64,000 bases of DNA from Scheffersomyces stipitis CBS 6054 (taxonomy: Eukaryota > Ascomycota > Pichiomycetes > Serinales > Debaryomycetaceae): contig NC_009068.1 of NCBI RefSeq assembly GCF_000209165.1, positions 992,001-1,056,000 of the forward strand, written 5' to 3'. Shown in pieces: positions 10,660 through 21,763 of this stretch (the stretch's first letter is position 1; each line of letters opens with the position of its first letter). The position numbers and the translations under genes are program-made. Under the pieces are notes generated by a model that saw nothing but the letters and a program-made list of their open reading frames with translations, was not told the origin of the DNA and ran no database searches.

Positions 10660-13600
10660 ATGTCACACCCTTATAACCGAGCCATTATCCATGAAGGCGA
10701 ATACGTTCTGATTCCAGCACGGTTGCCTCTCCCGATAAGTTCTACTGACTCATTTCTTGTGCGGTCACCTAGTTCTAACACTCCTGTAAGACTTAACTCA
10801 CCCAACTTGACTGTGGCAGATTTATCCATAAATGACTCTGGTATCAGATCGGGAAGAAGTAGCCCCATAGCAAATGGACGGAATTCTCCGTCACAAACAA
10901 ACCATTCACGAGGTTCCGGCCCTACAGCAGCTGCAAATGCTTCACCAATCGGAAGTCCATTGGCTAATAACATCAACACCGCACATAGCAGTACCAATGG
11001 TAGTAACATTGTAGAAAGACATAGTAACGCATACACTTCCAGCAATGACTTGGACGAGATCTCGGATTCCAATTCGCCTCCATTGCGATCGCAAACTCTG
11101 GCAGTTTCTGTAACTTCAACATTGCCTGATTCCACCGAATACACCCCAGCACTTTTGCACAAGTGGACTCATACCCATTCCATTCTTTGTGTGGTCCCAG
11201 CTCCACAAAAGAAGTTGATTTTCTGCGGAACCCAAGACTCAAAGATATTGGTGTACGACATGATTAACTATTCGTTAAAATACGAAGTCAACTGTGGCCA
11301 ACAGAATCACGCTTCTTCCGTTCTTACTTTGACGATTTCTGCTGATGAGAACCATCTCTTCAGTGCTGGTTCTGATTCCCTCGTTAAAGTGTATGACTTG
11401 TCAGAAATCAAACCAGTTTCTGAAAGAGATTCTGACGATACTGTGGAAGGTGAGCTGCCTATCCGTTGTACGCACATCATCTTCTCTCTGGTGGATATCG
11501 GTGATATTTTCTCCATTGCCTGGTGCGATCTGTTGTCCACAATATTCATTGGAGCCCAGAACGCTTCCATATTGTGGTGCCACCTTTCTCTCACTAGTAC
11601 GGGCCATGGTTCAAATACTTCCAACGTGGAACGCTTACCTCACTTGCGTTACGACAAGTTCTTTGACTCAAAGGGTCCTGGTGGATCCATGAATACGCTT
11701 CAATCGAAACATCAACTATTCAGAAAGTATTCCAGTACCTCTCATTCTTCACATAGTTCACCAAAATTAGTAGAAGTGAAAAACGAGGATATCATTCGTT
11801 TTGCCCACAATGGTTACGTCTACTGTATGGACGTATTCCGCTGTCGTTTAAGTGACGGGCGAATGCTGGATAAAGACTTTAGCTTCCATTATGCTGACGA
11901 TTTCGAGAATATCTTAGTTTCTTGTGGTGGGGACGGACTCGTCAAGATATGGGGGATTAACAGCACCGAGTCTGGACTCAAGATTACCAGCGTAGAATCT
12001 TTAGAAAATGAAGAATCGGTTCTCTCTATGTCAATTCAGGATTTCTACCTTTATGTTGGGTTGAGTGACTCTACCATCAATGTGTGGGATTTGATGACTT
12101 CGCAGTTGATTCGTTCATTCCATTTCACATCGGAAAACGACGGTAACTCCTCGTACGATGAAGTGTTAAGTCTTGGAATATACAACGACTGCATTTTCAA
12201 AGCATCTAACTTGGGTGGTCTTGTAAAATTCACTTTGAAGAGCTACCCGACGAAATCGCTAAGCCTAGATGAAGCAGCAAGATACGCAAACGTTAATCAA
12301 ACTACTTTGGATAAACATTCCACAGTGATAATCTCAGATGGGGCTGTTCCTTACCAGCATGAAAGCAAATTGGGTGCTGTTTTGTCAGTCAAGATCTTCA
12401 AGGACATCTCAGGTTGTACATATTTGCTTTCAGGAGGTAACAAAGCTCTTTGTCTCTGGGATATTAACAATGTAGGTTTGAAACACAACGATCCACTGGG
12501 GTTGGTAACTGATGATTCCGTACCCGATTCAACTGAACAGTGTAGATTGTCTAATGACGAATTGCTCAAATCGTTAAACAAATTCATTTCGTTCAAAACC
12601 ATCTCCAAGTTCCCGACGCTCTATCTTGAAGATTCCCGTCATTGTGCCCAATTCTTGTGTAACTTATTGATCGACTTGGGCTCTAAGCAAACCAAGTTGC
12701 TACCAGTAGCTGATGGTAACCCTATCGTGTATTCCACTTTTACACGTAACAGTAAGACAGCAACCGGCAAACCCACAAGAGTCCTCTGGTATGCCCATTA
12801 TGACGTCGTTGATGCCACTAATCATGAAGCTGCTGATTGGGAAACCGATCCGTTTTTGTTAACTGCCCGTGATGGGAACTTGTATGCTCGTGGTGTATCC
12901 GATAACAAGGGCCCTATATTGGCTAGTATATATGCCGTAGCGGACTTGTTTCTGAGAGAAGAATTGTCTTGCGATGTTGTATTCATCATTGAAGGTGAAG
13001 AGGAGTGCGGATCTATTGGATTCCAGAAAGTCATCAACGAGAGCAAGTCTCTCATTGGGGATATCGACTGGGTAATGTTATCCAATTCATACTGGCTCGA
13101 CGATGAAACTCCATGTTTGAATTATGGCTTAAGAGGTGTCATCAATGCAGCGGTAACAATCAAGTCCGATAAGCCAGACAGGCACTCGGGTGTAGATGGA
13201 GGTGTTCTGAAAGAACCAACTATGGATTTGGTCCAGATTGTGGGTCAATTGGTAGATCCTATTACCAACGAAATCAAGCTCGACGGCTTCTACGACGATG
13301 TGTTGCCATTGACAGAAAGAGAAGTTCGTTTGTATCAGGACATCGAGCAAGCAGCAACGATCAAGAACATGAACAATCAAGATTTGAAGACATTGATGGC
13401 CAAGTGGCGTAACCCATCGTTGACTATACACAAGATCCAGGTATCTGGTCCAAACAACAACACTGTGATTCCGCAAGTCGCCAAAGCGACAATCTCTATT
13501 AGAATCGTACCTAATCAGGATTTGGAAAAAGTCAAACAGTCATTAATAGATCGCTTGACAAAGGCTTTCGGTGCGCTTCAATCAGAAAACCGTATCCTGA

Positions 13601-13902
13601 TCAATGTGTTCCATGAAGCAGAGCCGTGGTTAGGAGACCCATCAAACTTGGTCTACTCCATCTTGTTTAACAAAATCAAATCCAACTGGGGCCACGAGCC
13701 ACTTTTCATTCGTGAAGGGGGTTCTATTCCATCCATCAGATTTCTTGAAAAGTGCTTCAATGCTCCAGCAGCACAGATTCCATGTGGACAGGCTTCAGAC
13801 AATGCCCACTTGAAGGACGAAAAGTTGAGAATCCTCAACTTGTACAAGATGAGATCTATTTTGACAGATACCTTCTTGGAATTAGGTCAAGACAGACAAT
13901 AG
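10660..13902 (+). CDS. DUG2: DUG2, glutathione-degrading complex subunit (WD40 + M20 peptidase-like)
   Basis: 1080 residues from the first ATG, at 10660 (the frame extends three codons further up, to a TTG). Residues 1-160 are Ser/Asn-rich. About 165-630 is a WD40 propeller, with motifs such as KLIFCGTQDSKILVYDM and NILVSCGGDGLVKIWG. About 640-1075 is an M20 metallopeptidase-like domain with the usual metal-site motifs: YAHYDVVD (His713, Asp715), RGVSDNKGP (Asp748), EGEEECGS (Glu780/781) and DRHSGVDGG. Dug2 with Dug3 hydrolyses the gamma-glutamyl bond of glutathione in the cytosol (known from S. cerevisiae, where Dug2 is 878 residues). The longer N-terminus accounts for most of the size difference. 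Orthology is confident from the unusual domain pair. Confidence 0.93.
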   Translation: MSHPYNRAIIHEGEYVLIPARLPLPISSTDSFLVRSPSSNTPVRLNSPNLTVADLSINDSGIRSGRSSPIANGRNSPSQTNHSRGSGPTAAANASPIGSPLANNINTAHSSTNGSNIVERHSNAYTSSNDLDEISDSNSPPLRSQTLAVSVTSTLPDSTEYTPALLHKWTHTHSILCVVPAPQKKLIFCGTQDSKILVYDMINYSLKYEVNCGQQNHASSVLTLTISADENHLFSAGSDSLVKVYDLSEIKPVSERDSDDTVEGELPIRCTHIIFSLVDIGDIFSIAWCDLLSTIFIGAQNASILWCHLSLTSTGHGSNTSNVERLPHLRYDKFFDSKGPGGSMNTLQSKHQLFRKYSSTSHSSHSSPKLVEVKNEDIIRFAHNGYVYCMDVFRCRLSDGRMLDKDFSFHYADDFENILVSCGGDGLVKIWGINSTESGLKITSVESLENEESVLSMSIQDFYLYVGLSDSTINVWDLMTSQLIRSFHFTSENDGNSSYDEVLSLGIYNDCIFKASNLGGLVKFTLKSYPTKSLSLDEAARYANVNQTTLDKHSTVIISDGAVPYQHESKLGAVLSVKIFKDISGCTYLLSGGNKALCLWDINNVGLKHNDPLGLVTDDSVPDSTEQCRLSNDELLKSLNKFISFKTISKFPTLYLEDSRHCAQFLCNLLIDLGSKQTKLLPVADGNPIVYSTFTRNSKTATGKPTRVLWYAHYDVVDATNHEAADWETDPFLLTARDGNLYARGVSDNKGPILASIYAVADLFLREELSCDVVFIIEGEEECGSIGFQKVINESKSLIGDIDWVMLSNSYWLDDETPCLNYGLRGVINAAVTIKSDKPDRHSGVDGGVLKEPTMDLVQIVGQLVDPITNEIKLDGFYDDVLPLTEREVRLYQDIEQAATIKNMNNQDLKTLMAKWRNPSLTIHKIQVSGPNNNTVIPQVAKATISIRIVPNQDLEKVKQSLIDRLTKAFGALQSENRILINVFHEAEPWLGDPSNLVYSILFNKIKSNWGHEPLFIREGGSIPSIRFLEKCFNAPAAQIPCGQASDNAHLKDEKLRILNLYKMRSILTDTFLELGQDRQ

Positions 13903-14030
13903 ACTATAGATACCTAGGTGGAATCTTGTGATAATTTAGATAGACTACGCTTATACCATTCACGCCAAAATAGTTATTTATTTAATAATACCGACATATA
14001 CGAAGTAAAAATTTGAACCGTTAATAAATT

Positions 14031-15581
14031 TTAAAAGAAAACGAATGAATTGAGATTGACATACTTGCTGGCTTTGTTGGTGTAGCCAATTCTGGATGGT
14101 CTGCCAGATCGGATCAATCTGTTCATTTGTTTGATGCTATGGGAATGGGAACGAGAATAATCGTCTCCGAAATCGTCTGAGTCATCGTCCTCAGAATGGT
14201 ACAATTCAAAGTCTGTATCATACCATAACCAAGAACGGTGGGATGAGCTGTTGCTTTTCATATGGTGAGAAGCACTTTTAGTGCCTGACGGACTGTAAAT
14301 CTGAGGCAAAGAAGCAGCAGTAGAATTAGAGATATTGGAACGAAGTGAATCTGCCGAAGAGATTGTCGACAGCTCAGAATCCATGCTTACTATGGATGGT
14401 CTGGATAGATCGGCTTCTGGAACCACCATCGAATTTAGTGTGTTCATCGAAGATATGATATTGAGAAGTTCTTCTGCATTTAACTTATCTTTATATGATA
14501 ATTTGAATCGAACAAAATTTTTATCTTTGATACTGCTTAACCTTCTGTGTTTTGCCGACGATTCAGGATCATTCTGGTCAAAAATCACGATGTTGTAGCG
14601 AGACTTGGTCGATTCTAATCCTGGTGAAGACGAGCAGAAGTCTGCGAATCTAATCATATTATCACTACAGTTAAAGAGGAATATCTGGCTGAACATCTGA
14701 TGGTAGTTGACAAGGTCTGCTTTGGTGAGTTTGGATATCATGTCTTCGTCTACAATGCAGACGTCTGACAGCTTGATTTTGAAATGTTTGAGGACTATGA
14801 GGATATCGTTGACCTGTTTTGACATCTCCTTCAAGGCTATCAAGATCTTACCTGGAATGCGAATATTGTTAGAACCGTTTGTCATAAATGTATCTTTGAT
14901 GAATGAGTAGAATGGAAGAGCCACCTCAAGCATGAAGCAACTATCATGAGTGCTGACATTACGTGGAATCGTCACAAGAGTCTGTTCCGGGTTTAAAATC
15001 TTCATATAGTCCTGTAATCCGCCATCGATGGTGGTTCCATACACCCAATTGCCATTGCATTGGTGACGCTTATAGATTTTGTAGTTATCACTACAAAGTT
15101 GTTGAGATTGACTACGACTCAAGAGGAGCTGGCATTCGGAACACTTTATATGGCTATTTTGGATGATGCAATTGGAGTAGGGAAAGACAAGATATTTGGA
15201 TTCAAAATCGAAGTGTGTGCTTTCGTATTCGGGCATCCGGTGGATTCTTCCTATGATTTTGTTTCCTGGTACAGCAGAAGTCCTATGAGTGGTTGGGGCC
15301 CTGCTTTTGGAATAGACATTGGTTTTGGGTGAGAGTTGTTTGAACTGGGCAAAGTCTGTGTGGAAGTTAATCCCCACCATCTTGACCCTAAGGACGAGTT
15401 CGTTGGCACTGGTTATGTCCATCTCCGAAGGCATTTTCAAGGACTCTCTAAGTCGCTGCAGCTTGAAGTCGAATACTCTCTTCACGGGAATGCAATTGAC
15501 CGGGTCTGGTGGCTTGAAGGACTCTAGAGTGGTAGGCTCTAGGATTGGATAATCCTCGCTATTCCACACTGACACTGTCAT
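14031..15581 (-). CDS. Divergent medium-chain dehydrogenase/reductase-like protein with Ser-rich acidic tail
   Basis: 516 residues, not recognised to gene level. Residues about 60-360 resemble the MDR (alcohol dehydrogenase) superfamily. A GroES-like start (ELVLRVKMVGINFHTDFAQ) is followed by PGNKIIGRIHRM. A Cys cluster, KCSECQ...QLC, lies where the structural zinc loop of ADHs sits, followed by TTIDGGLQDYM (compare xDGGxAEY in ADHs). The nucleotide-binding half is poorly conserved: I cannot find a clear GxGxxG. About 370-470 is Ser/Thr-rich and 450-485 contains HSEDDDSDDFGDDYS, followed by a basic stretch. It may be a non-catalytic regulatory relative of MDR enzymes; that is inference. It converges with DUG2, 128 bp apart. 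The start at 15581 is the first ATG of the frame. Confidence 0.6.
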   Translation of the reverse strand: MTVSVWNSEDYPILEPTTLESFKPPDPVNCIPVKRVFDFKLQRLRESLKMPSEMDITSANELVLRVKMVGINFHTDFAQFKQLSPKTNVYSKSRAPTTHRTSAVPGNKIIGRIHRMPEYESTHFDFESKYLVFPYSNCIIQNSHIKCSECQLLLSRSQSQQLCSDNYKIYKRHQCNGNWVYGTTIDGGLQDYMKILNPEQTLVTIPRNVSTHDSCFMLEVALPFYSFIKDTFMTNGSNNIRIPGKILIALKEMSKQVNDILIVLKHFKIKLSDVCIVDEDMISKLTKADLVNYHQMFSQIFLFNCSDNMIRFADFCSSSPGLESTKSRYNIVIFDQNDPESSAKHRRLSSIKDKNFVRFKLSYKDKLNAEELLNIISSMNTLNSMVVPEADLSRPSIVSMDSELSTISSADSLRSNISNSTAASLPQIYSPSGTKSASHHMKSNSSSHRSWLWYDTDFELYHSEDDDSDDFGDDYSRSHSHSIKQMNRLIRSGRPSRIGYTNKASKYVNLNSFVFF

Positions 15582-18221
15582 ACCTGTGCAGTTACTGTGA
15601 TGCTGTGAATGATGATGTCAGGCTCTATGAAATTGGACTATGGTGTCAATTAAGATGAACACTGATGGTTTATAGAGAGTCGCCAGTACTGCTCTTCTGC
15701 CCTAGGGAGTATTTTCGTTGAAGTATTTAGTTGTTTGTTTTGGCTAGCTGGTAATTGCCTGAACAAGACAATACGATTGTGATATTTCCCTAGCTATTAA
15801 TGTAGGTACACAATAATATGGTTCTAACAATGGGTGCAATCTACAATAAAAAAAGAGCAATTGTTAACGGTCGCAACTGCAAGTGTCAAGTTTCCACATG
15901 TAGATGTAGATGGCGAGTCAGAAGGAAAAGTATATGTATATATATTTCAGGTTGCCTATGTGCTGAGAATGGGAAGCGTATATTAGCATGGGCAGCGACT
16001 GGAAATGGGTGAGCTACATAATAAAAGTGTGAAAACAGATAAATGACAAATTAAAATTAATTTTCTGGGGAGGTATTTTTTAAGCGCCCAATATTATTTT
16101 ACGTAAATGGCGTCTAAGTGCCAATAGGCCGAGAGTAGACAGAACCCAAAAACCTAGTTCAACTTGACATTCCATACGGTATAAGCAAGGATTTTTTGCA
16201 GGGATGAACCGAGGAAGATGAAACAGGTCCCTGTTGCTGCCTTCAGAAGGGGTCTCTTGTCCTGCGAGATGCCGGCGGCTGTCTAGCTGCGATATTTTCT
16301 GACGCTCGCGCATGAATTTCACACCAAACTTTGGCGGCAGTAGTGCTAATTATTAGTCGAGATTAGAACAATGGGACCTGAGTTCAATTTTTCCTAATGA
16401 GGAATACCAGCAAATAGACGAGAGCTGTGCGGGTTCGATAATGGTATGTAATGTAGCAACGAATAGCCTAACCAACGATTAGAACCAGAATGTGATACAA
16501 ATGGGAAGACGCCTACTTGCCCTGTTTGACTCGAGGTGCTGTGGCCAACCGTGGTTCCAATTCCATTGCAAGAGGTCTTCCAGCACCGAAGTCTGATGAA
16601 CATCTGTCAATTGCAAATGTCTGTAAAGCGCGGCCAATTATTATTCGCAGCTTGAAGAGAAGGATGCTGAAGTGACAGCAGCTAAGATTTCCTTGATGTC
16701 CACAGAAGGAGCCTTACGGAGTTGAATACCGCAGCTCCCAAGCTCAACCAGACCCATCGAAGGTTCGCAAGTGTTCTGCTCTCTCTCCTTGCGTGTGGGG
16801 CGGTATGTCACGCTAAGTCAAAAACTGTCAGGCACCTCGTTAGTCGCCTAGGGCTAGGCACTCGTCTAACCAAAGCATTCCACGCGCTTTTCTCGTCGGT
16901 TACCATTAGCATTGGAAGCTGAGAAGACGTTTACTGTGCATACGAAGTGGAAAGTGCAAACGATTTTTTGACTTTTGCTCTATTTGCATTTTTGACCGAA
17001 CGAGAGATTTAGCTCATTGTGTTTCTAACCCGTTTCTACAGTTGCATTGATAACTTCCTCGTTAATCGTAGCTATTTGCAGAAAGACCTGCACCACCCAC
17101 TCGACTATGCCATACACAATGCCCCGTTTCCCAGTCGAAGTCTATAGAACCGTTTAAACACAAATCGCCGGTAGTCGCGCAACGATATGCACCAATTTAT
17201 CCACATGGGGAAAAAGGAGGTTGGGTTTATTTTGGCGGTTGCTTTGGTTGCGTTGGGGAGAGCCATTCCAGAGAGTCGGTGGTGGCTAGACATTGACATC
17301 AAGTGCCGATATTCAATAAGTCGCTGGCGAACTTGGGCATGATTCACCAAAGAAGTCAATACTCTGCCATTGATATGAAGCCTGAAGGATTTTTCCACAT
17401 GTGCCAAATGTGAAAATCGAATAAGTTCTCAATAGTTGGAACTTCTCCTATCTTTGCAGGTTGCTAGTGGTTGACCCACTCAAAAATAGCATAAAATTAG
17501 AGATTTCGCTTGACAACTAAAACCTCGTAAATTCTTAATCTCGTTCAGTTCCTATAAGGGGTAATTTTTCTGTTCGGATTTCGTATACATGTAGTTTTGG
17601 ATTGCAATTCTATGAAATCACGTTATCTCCTTTACTTCTGGAGTCTAACCCAATATACAACAACGAATCGTTCTATTATTCACAATTGTTTCGTCGTCAG
17701 TGTTCTTCCACTTTCCAGTCGCTGCGCAATTTTGTTTCGGGAATGATAATATCTGTGCGGAATGTTTAAGCTTAGTCTAATTCTTTCTCATGGAGGCTCA
17801 ATATTTCTGTTTGGTGGTGGCATCTATACACAATTTTTAGGCCAATTTCTACGATGGTTTGGTGATTCACGATCTATTTAATTTCTACATTTTGCCCTGA
17901 CAACCTTCTCTTTATGCTTGTTTGGGTATTTACGCGTTCTCCCACATTGTTTTGGATATGACTATGGCTCTTATTATTGGCTCGCCCCTTCTGAACTATA
18001 CACTGATCTATTAAAATACACGCTCAGCCGATAGGAACTTCCCCATATTTGCCATGGCATAACTCGTCAAACATTGGTCGCAAAACTAAAAATCAATTAT
18101 CGAAAAAGATTTCGCAGCCAGAACTATGAAATCAATTTCGCAACCTTAGATTGCGACCTACTATGAATTGCAACAATTTACCAAATTTCTAGTCAAGTCA
18201 AGCTACAGCCCTTTGCACTGC
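15582..18221. other. Long gene-free interval (2.6 kb)
   Basis: No frame over about 100 codons and none that resembles a protein. I see no tRNA-like B box, snRNA or RNase P/SRP signature, and no LTR-like terminal repeats. 18000-18160 is AT-rich. It holds the promoter of the MDR-like gene at the left and the SIP5 3' flank at the right. It could contain an unrecognised non-coding RNA, a replication origin or the decayed remains of a gene. Confidence 0.4.
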
Positions 18222-20066
18222 TCATTTCCGGTTCTTCTTTATCTGCTCGACTTCCACCTTCTTTTTTCTTTCTTCTTCATCAATAATCGACAAACGCAAC
18301 GCCTCTTCAATCATTCTTTCCTCTACTGTACGCAAGTGATTACTAGTACCATTAGCGCTTGGTCTTCTTCTGCTGTTGGGATCGTTGGTTGGAGCCGAGA
18401 ACCGTCTCCTTCCACCTGAGCTGGATGTCGGCACATCGTCTTCATCATCATTTAGAATGAGATTCGATGCATGGATTGCACTAGCTGTAGCAGCCTTTCT
18501 AGCCAATTTGTTCCTGGCAGAAGTCAATTTGTGTTCCCAGTCAGGTCTGATAGCATCTACATGGATCACACCTGGAGCATTAGCTGCTAGAGATGCTCTC
18601 CTTCTGCCATTCGCGTTCGCACCTTTTTGCATCACCCTCATTTCATCAATGGGTATTCTTGGGGTCTCATCTGGCGAAGATGTCACTTCGATATCTTCCG
18701 GAATAGCCCGGTACGGATCCGTATACTGACCTGCCTTAATTGCACCATTGATGCCTGTGCTGATCAAACGAGGAGGATCGTAGGTGACTCCAAAGTCCGG
18801 CAGAGCACAGTAAGGGCAACTAGCAGCCTCGGAGATTAAAGTATGCGGTAACTCTTCTGAACCAGGCTGGTTCGAGCTGTCGTCGTGAGGAGGATGTGGA
18901 TCCAACCGTTTGATCTGGACAAAACACTCAGTACAGATCGGCTGAAGGCAGCACCGTGACACGTTGAGGTATTTAGGGTAATAGAGGAAACATATTGGAC
19001 ACTCGGTTGCCTTCCTGTAGAGCTTCAAGAGTAAGTCACGGGATGGAATCTCAAGTGAAATCGAATCGTTTGCAATTTTCGAAGGTTTCAGCGGAGATCC
19101 AGGAGGTGTAATGGTGTTAGTTCCAGTTGCGATATTCGCGTATACGGCTATAGGATTGATGGTAGCAGAGGTACTGGTGAGATTATCAATATTAGATGTG
19201 GTAGAAATACCAGCAGTAGAATTGGCGATACTGGAACTGAAGTTACTACTGGTTGCGCCAGTATTAGTAGTGCTGACAGAGTTAGCATTAGTAGCATCGA
19301 AAGAAGCATTGGGAGTGTTACCAGCACTAGTCTTAGATTTACCAGTATTCTTAGTATTAGTAGTATTAATAGAATTATTAATACCAAAGTAAGAAGTATT
19401 AGCAGTTCCAGAATTACCAGTACTCATGGCATGAGCTGTGAGTTTCTTAAGCTTTGCCTTCTCCTCTACAAATCTGTTTTCTTCATCTTTTTGGAGCTCT
19501 TTAACCCGTTCAATAAGCGACTTTAACTTGGCCTTCTGTTCCTGACGTTTGTAGTAGTTGGATGATTTGTGGATCTTGTGATTGTCGACGTCGTCTTCTT
19601 CTTCGTCCTCGGAATACGCGGTTTCTATAGAATGAAGTGGCAACTGCGACAAGATGATAAGCAACTCTTCTTCAGTCCACGATTCGTCAAAGTCCTGAAG
19701 GGGAGTATAGAAGGGAGATAATCTGCGATCGATGATTAGTCCACGTACAACCTCGGTATTATAGTCAAGATTCGACTTATACGTTCCAAAAGGAGCCAAG
19801 TAGCCTCCGTCGACATTTTCGGCGTAGCGGACGATAAGGTTCATGTAGTGGAGCTCACGTTGACGATCTTTTTCCTCTTGTCTTTTTGCACGTTTGAGAT
19901 CTGCAAGAGGCGTATGGGAGAAAACAGAAGAAGGAGTGTTGATGGTGTTTCTTCTCACAGCAGCTCTGTTGAGATAGCCAGCGACTTCAGACGATGACAA
20001 CTGTGACGAGCCAGACAGGTAGGTGTTGGCCCTACTCCGGCCCTCTTTGGCAGGAACGTTACCCAT
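18222..20066 (-). CDS. SIP5: SIP5-like protein (Snf1-interacting protein 5)
   Basis: 614 residues. The N-terminus MGNVPAKEG is a likely N-myristoylation site and matches the start of yeast Sip5. A conserved block follows (LIVRYAENVDGGYLAPFGTY, then RLSPFYTPLQDFDESWTEEELL). A charged coiled-coil-like stretch spans about 155-215, and a long Asn/Thr/Ser low-complexity run about 215-320. Next is a Cys-rich zinc-binding module starting CPICFLYYPKYLNVSRCCLQ near residue 355 and a second CPYC pair about 60 residues on. The tail is basic and coiled. In S. cerevisiae Sip5 (489 residues) links Snf1 kinase to the Reg1/Glc7 phosphatase. The extra length here comes mainly from the low-complexity insert. 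Confidence 0.88.
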   Translation of the reverse strand: MGNVPAKEGRSRANTYLSGSSQLSSSEVAGYLNRAAVRRNTINTPSSVFSHTPLADLKRAKRQEEKDRQRELHYMNLIVRYAENVDGGYLAPFGTYKSNLDYNTEVVRGLIIDRRLSPFYTPLQDFDESWTEEELLIILSQLPLHSIETAYSEDEEEDDVDNHKIHKSSNYYKRQEQKAKLKSLIERVKELQKDEENRFVEEKAKLKKLTAHAMSTGNSGTANTSYFGINNSINTTNTKNTGKSKTSAGNTPNASFDATNANSVSTTNTGATSSNFSSSIANSTAGISTTSNIDNLTSTSATINPIAVYANIATGTNTITPPGSPLKPSKIANDSISLEIPSRDLLLKLYRKATECPICFLYYPKYLNVSRCCLQPICTECFVQIKRLDPHPPHDDSSNQPGSEELPHTLISEAASCPYCALPDFGVTYDPPRLISTGINGAIKAGQYTDPYRAIPEDIEVTSSPDETPRIPIDEMRVMQKGANANGRRRASLAANAPGVIHVDAIRPDWEHKLTSARNKLARKAATASAIHASNLILNDDEDDVPTSSSGGRRRFSAPTNDPNSRRRPSANGTSNHLRTVEERMIEEALRLSIIDEEERKKKVEVEQIKKNRK

Positions 20067-21763
20067 GGTGAATAGAACTGTGATAGAATGAGTAGACGCA
20101 AAGATTATGAAGAAATCAAGAGATGAACAAGATACGACAAGGATGTATGTATAAGTAAGATGTAGGTGTGGATGCAGATGATATAGATATGAATACGGAT
20201 GTAGCTCCGTATGTTAATATGGATAAGATGATATTTGTGGAATTTGTGGAGATGGCACACAGAATGAGATTCGAGATGATTTTGGTACTGATTCTGTATG
20301 GTCAGATCTGTTCGAGACTGGAATGAGACTTCACGCTGAGCGATCGAAAGTTATAGAAAGACTACGATAGTGGTTCTATAAACAGATAGTAGGATTTGAA
20401 GAGATTATGAAGGACTCTGACAATGTAATTATGGTAGTATTGTCGGTGTATTCTATGACTGTGCTCTGTCTTCTGAACCCCTATAGACCGGGCTGTGGGA
20501 AAAATGATTTGTGAAGTGATACCGAGGGGAACTGACGGGCCGCGACAAAGAGTAGTGGTGACGAATATTCCTGGACCAGAGCAAAATCTATTCTACAGAA
20601 GAATACAGGGTTATTCTGAACAGAAGAGCCACTACGATGTCTTGATCATCTACTAGAGGCTGAGAATATAAGGCTGGAGGTGTCAAGAATCGCCAGCTTG
20701 TCCAAGTCTGGGGAGCAAGTGTGGAGTCCAATAGATGTTACCGGAGCGACAGAACCACACAGGCTCAGTATTGTCACTAGGTTGGAATGACATCTTTGCG
20801 GCACACTACGGTACAATCTACTTGGTATTCTATCTAATCCAACTGTATACTAGGCTTCGTCTTCACAACCTACAATGCATTCAGCTCGGCGTAATTGTAT
20901 TATTGTATTGTTCTGTCTGCTCTTCTCTCACGACAATGGTAGATTCACTGAAACAGACGGGGCTGAACTCTCACAGTGACACACTGCTGAGCCGTGGACT
21001 CAGCAAAACCACCACATTGAGAAATACCTGTGAAACTGTCAAGCTTAAGGCTTATCGCTACGTTAATATGCCAATAATTAGTCCATCTGGTTGCGACCAT
21101 ATCTAGCAGAAAGCACCGTTTCCCCATGAATCTTTGGTGCTGTTTATCAGTATTTATTTCTCCTTATTTTTCGCTGTATCTCATTATTTCTCGATATTTC
21201 TCGCTATTTCTCTTTACTTCTCGCTATTTCTCTAGATCTCTCACTAATCTACCGAACTTTCCCCCTACATCAGCACTTGGTTTTAATATCACGCCACCCT
21301 AGCACTATTTTATGGATTTCCAGCATGAGGACCATAACTCTGTCTTTCAATGCTCCTCCTTTCTGCCTGTCCAGGACATCCGTTCTCTCCGACCATCACA
21401 TGATCTCTCATAACCGCTGCCTAACTGGCTGAAACCTCTGCCGCATTCAGAACTGACCGGGACCAGGGCATCTAGAATTTTTGTAGTGGTTCCGAAAGTT
21501 TCGCTGTTGTTCCGAAAGTTTTCGCAGCTACTTCTTAAAAAGCTATATTTGAAAAGGTATCTGAAGCACAGAATGTAAAGGTTTTGAATAGATAATCTTT
21601 CTTGCAAGACTTGCAAAACCAGCAATGCTTACAATTTGTAAACTGTTAATCTCTCCTGTATTTTTGTTTCTACTTCTGCTTCTCTCACTTTAAAGGGTAT
21701 CAATTAGTGTCTTATTAGATTATTAAGAATTAGGGTATTATATAAATATATGTCGAAACATCT
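20067..21763. other. Intergenic region, no convincing gene
   Basis: 1.7 kb. It contains a 123-codon plus-strand frame with an ATG (20735-21106) that lacks family resemblance and is probably chance, and a low-complexity TATTTCTCGC-type repeat at about 21151-21243. It serves as the SIP5 promoter and the 3' flank of the gene at 21764. Confidence 0.45.
21151..21243. repeat. Degenerate tandem repeat, unit about 10 bp (TATTTCTCGC)
   Basis: Variants of TATTTCTC[GT]C recur about seven to eight times in 93 bp, with drift (TATTTATTTCTCC, CATTATTTCTCGA, TATTTCTCTT). It is a pyrimidine-rich, strand-asymmetric microsatellite-like stretch; no function is evident. Confidence 0.6.

Noticed and set aside
20735..21106. 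123-codon plus-strand frame with an ATG in the SIP5 upstream gap
   Set aside because: No recognisable domain, no codon bias and no consistent promoter; length is compatible with chance in 1.7 kb.
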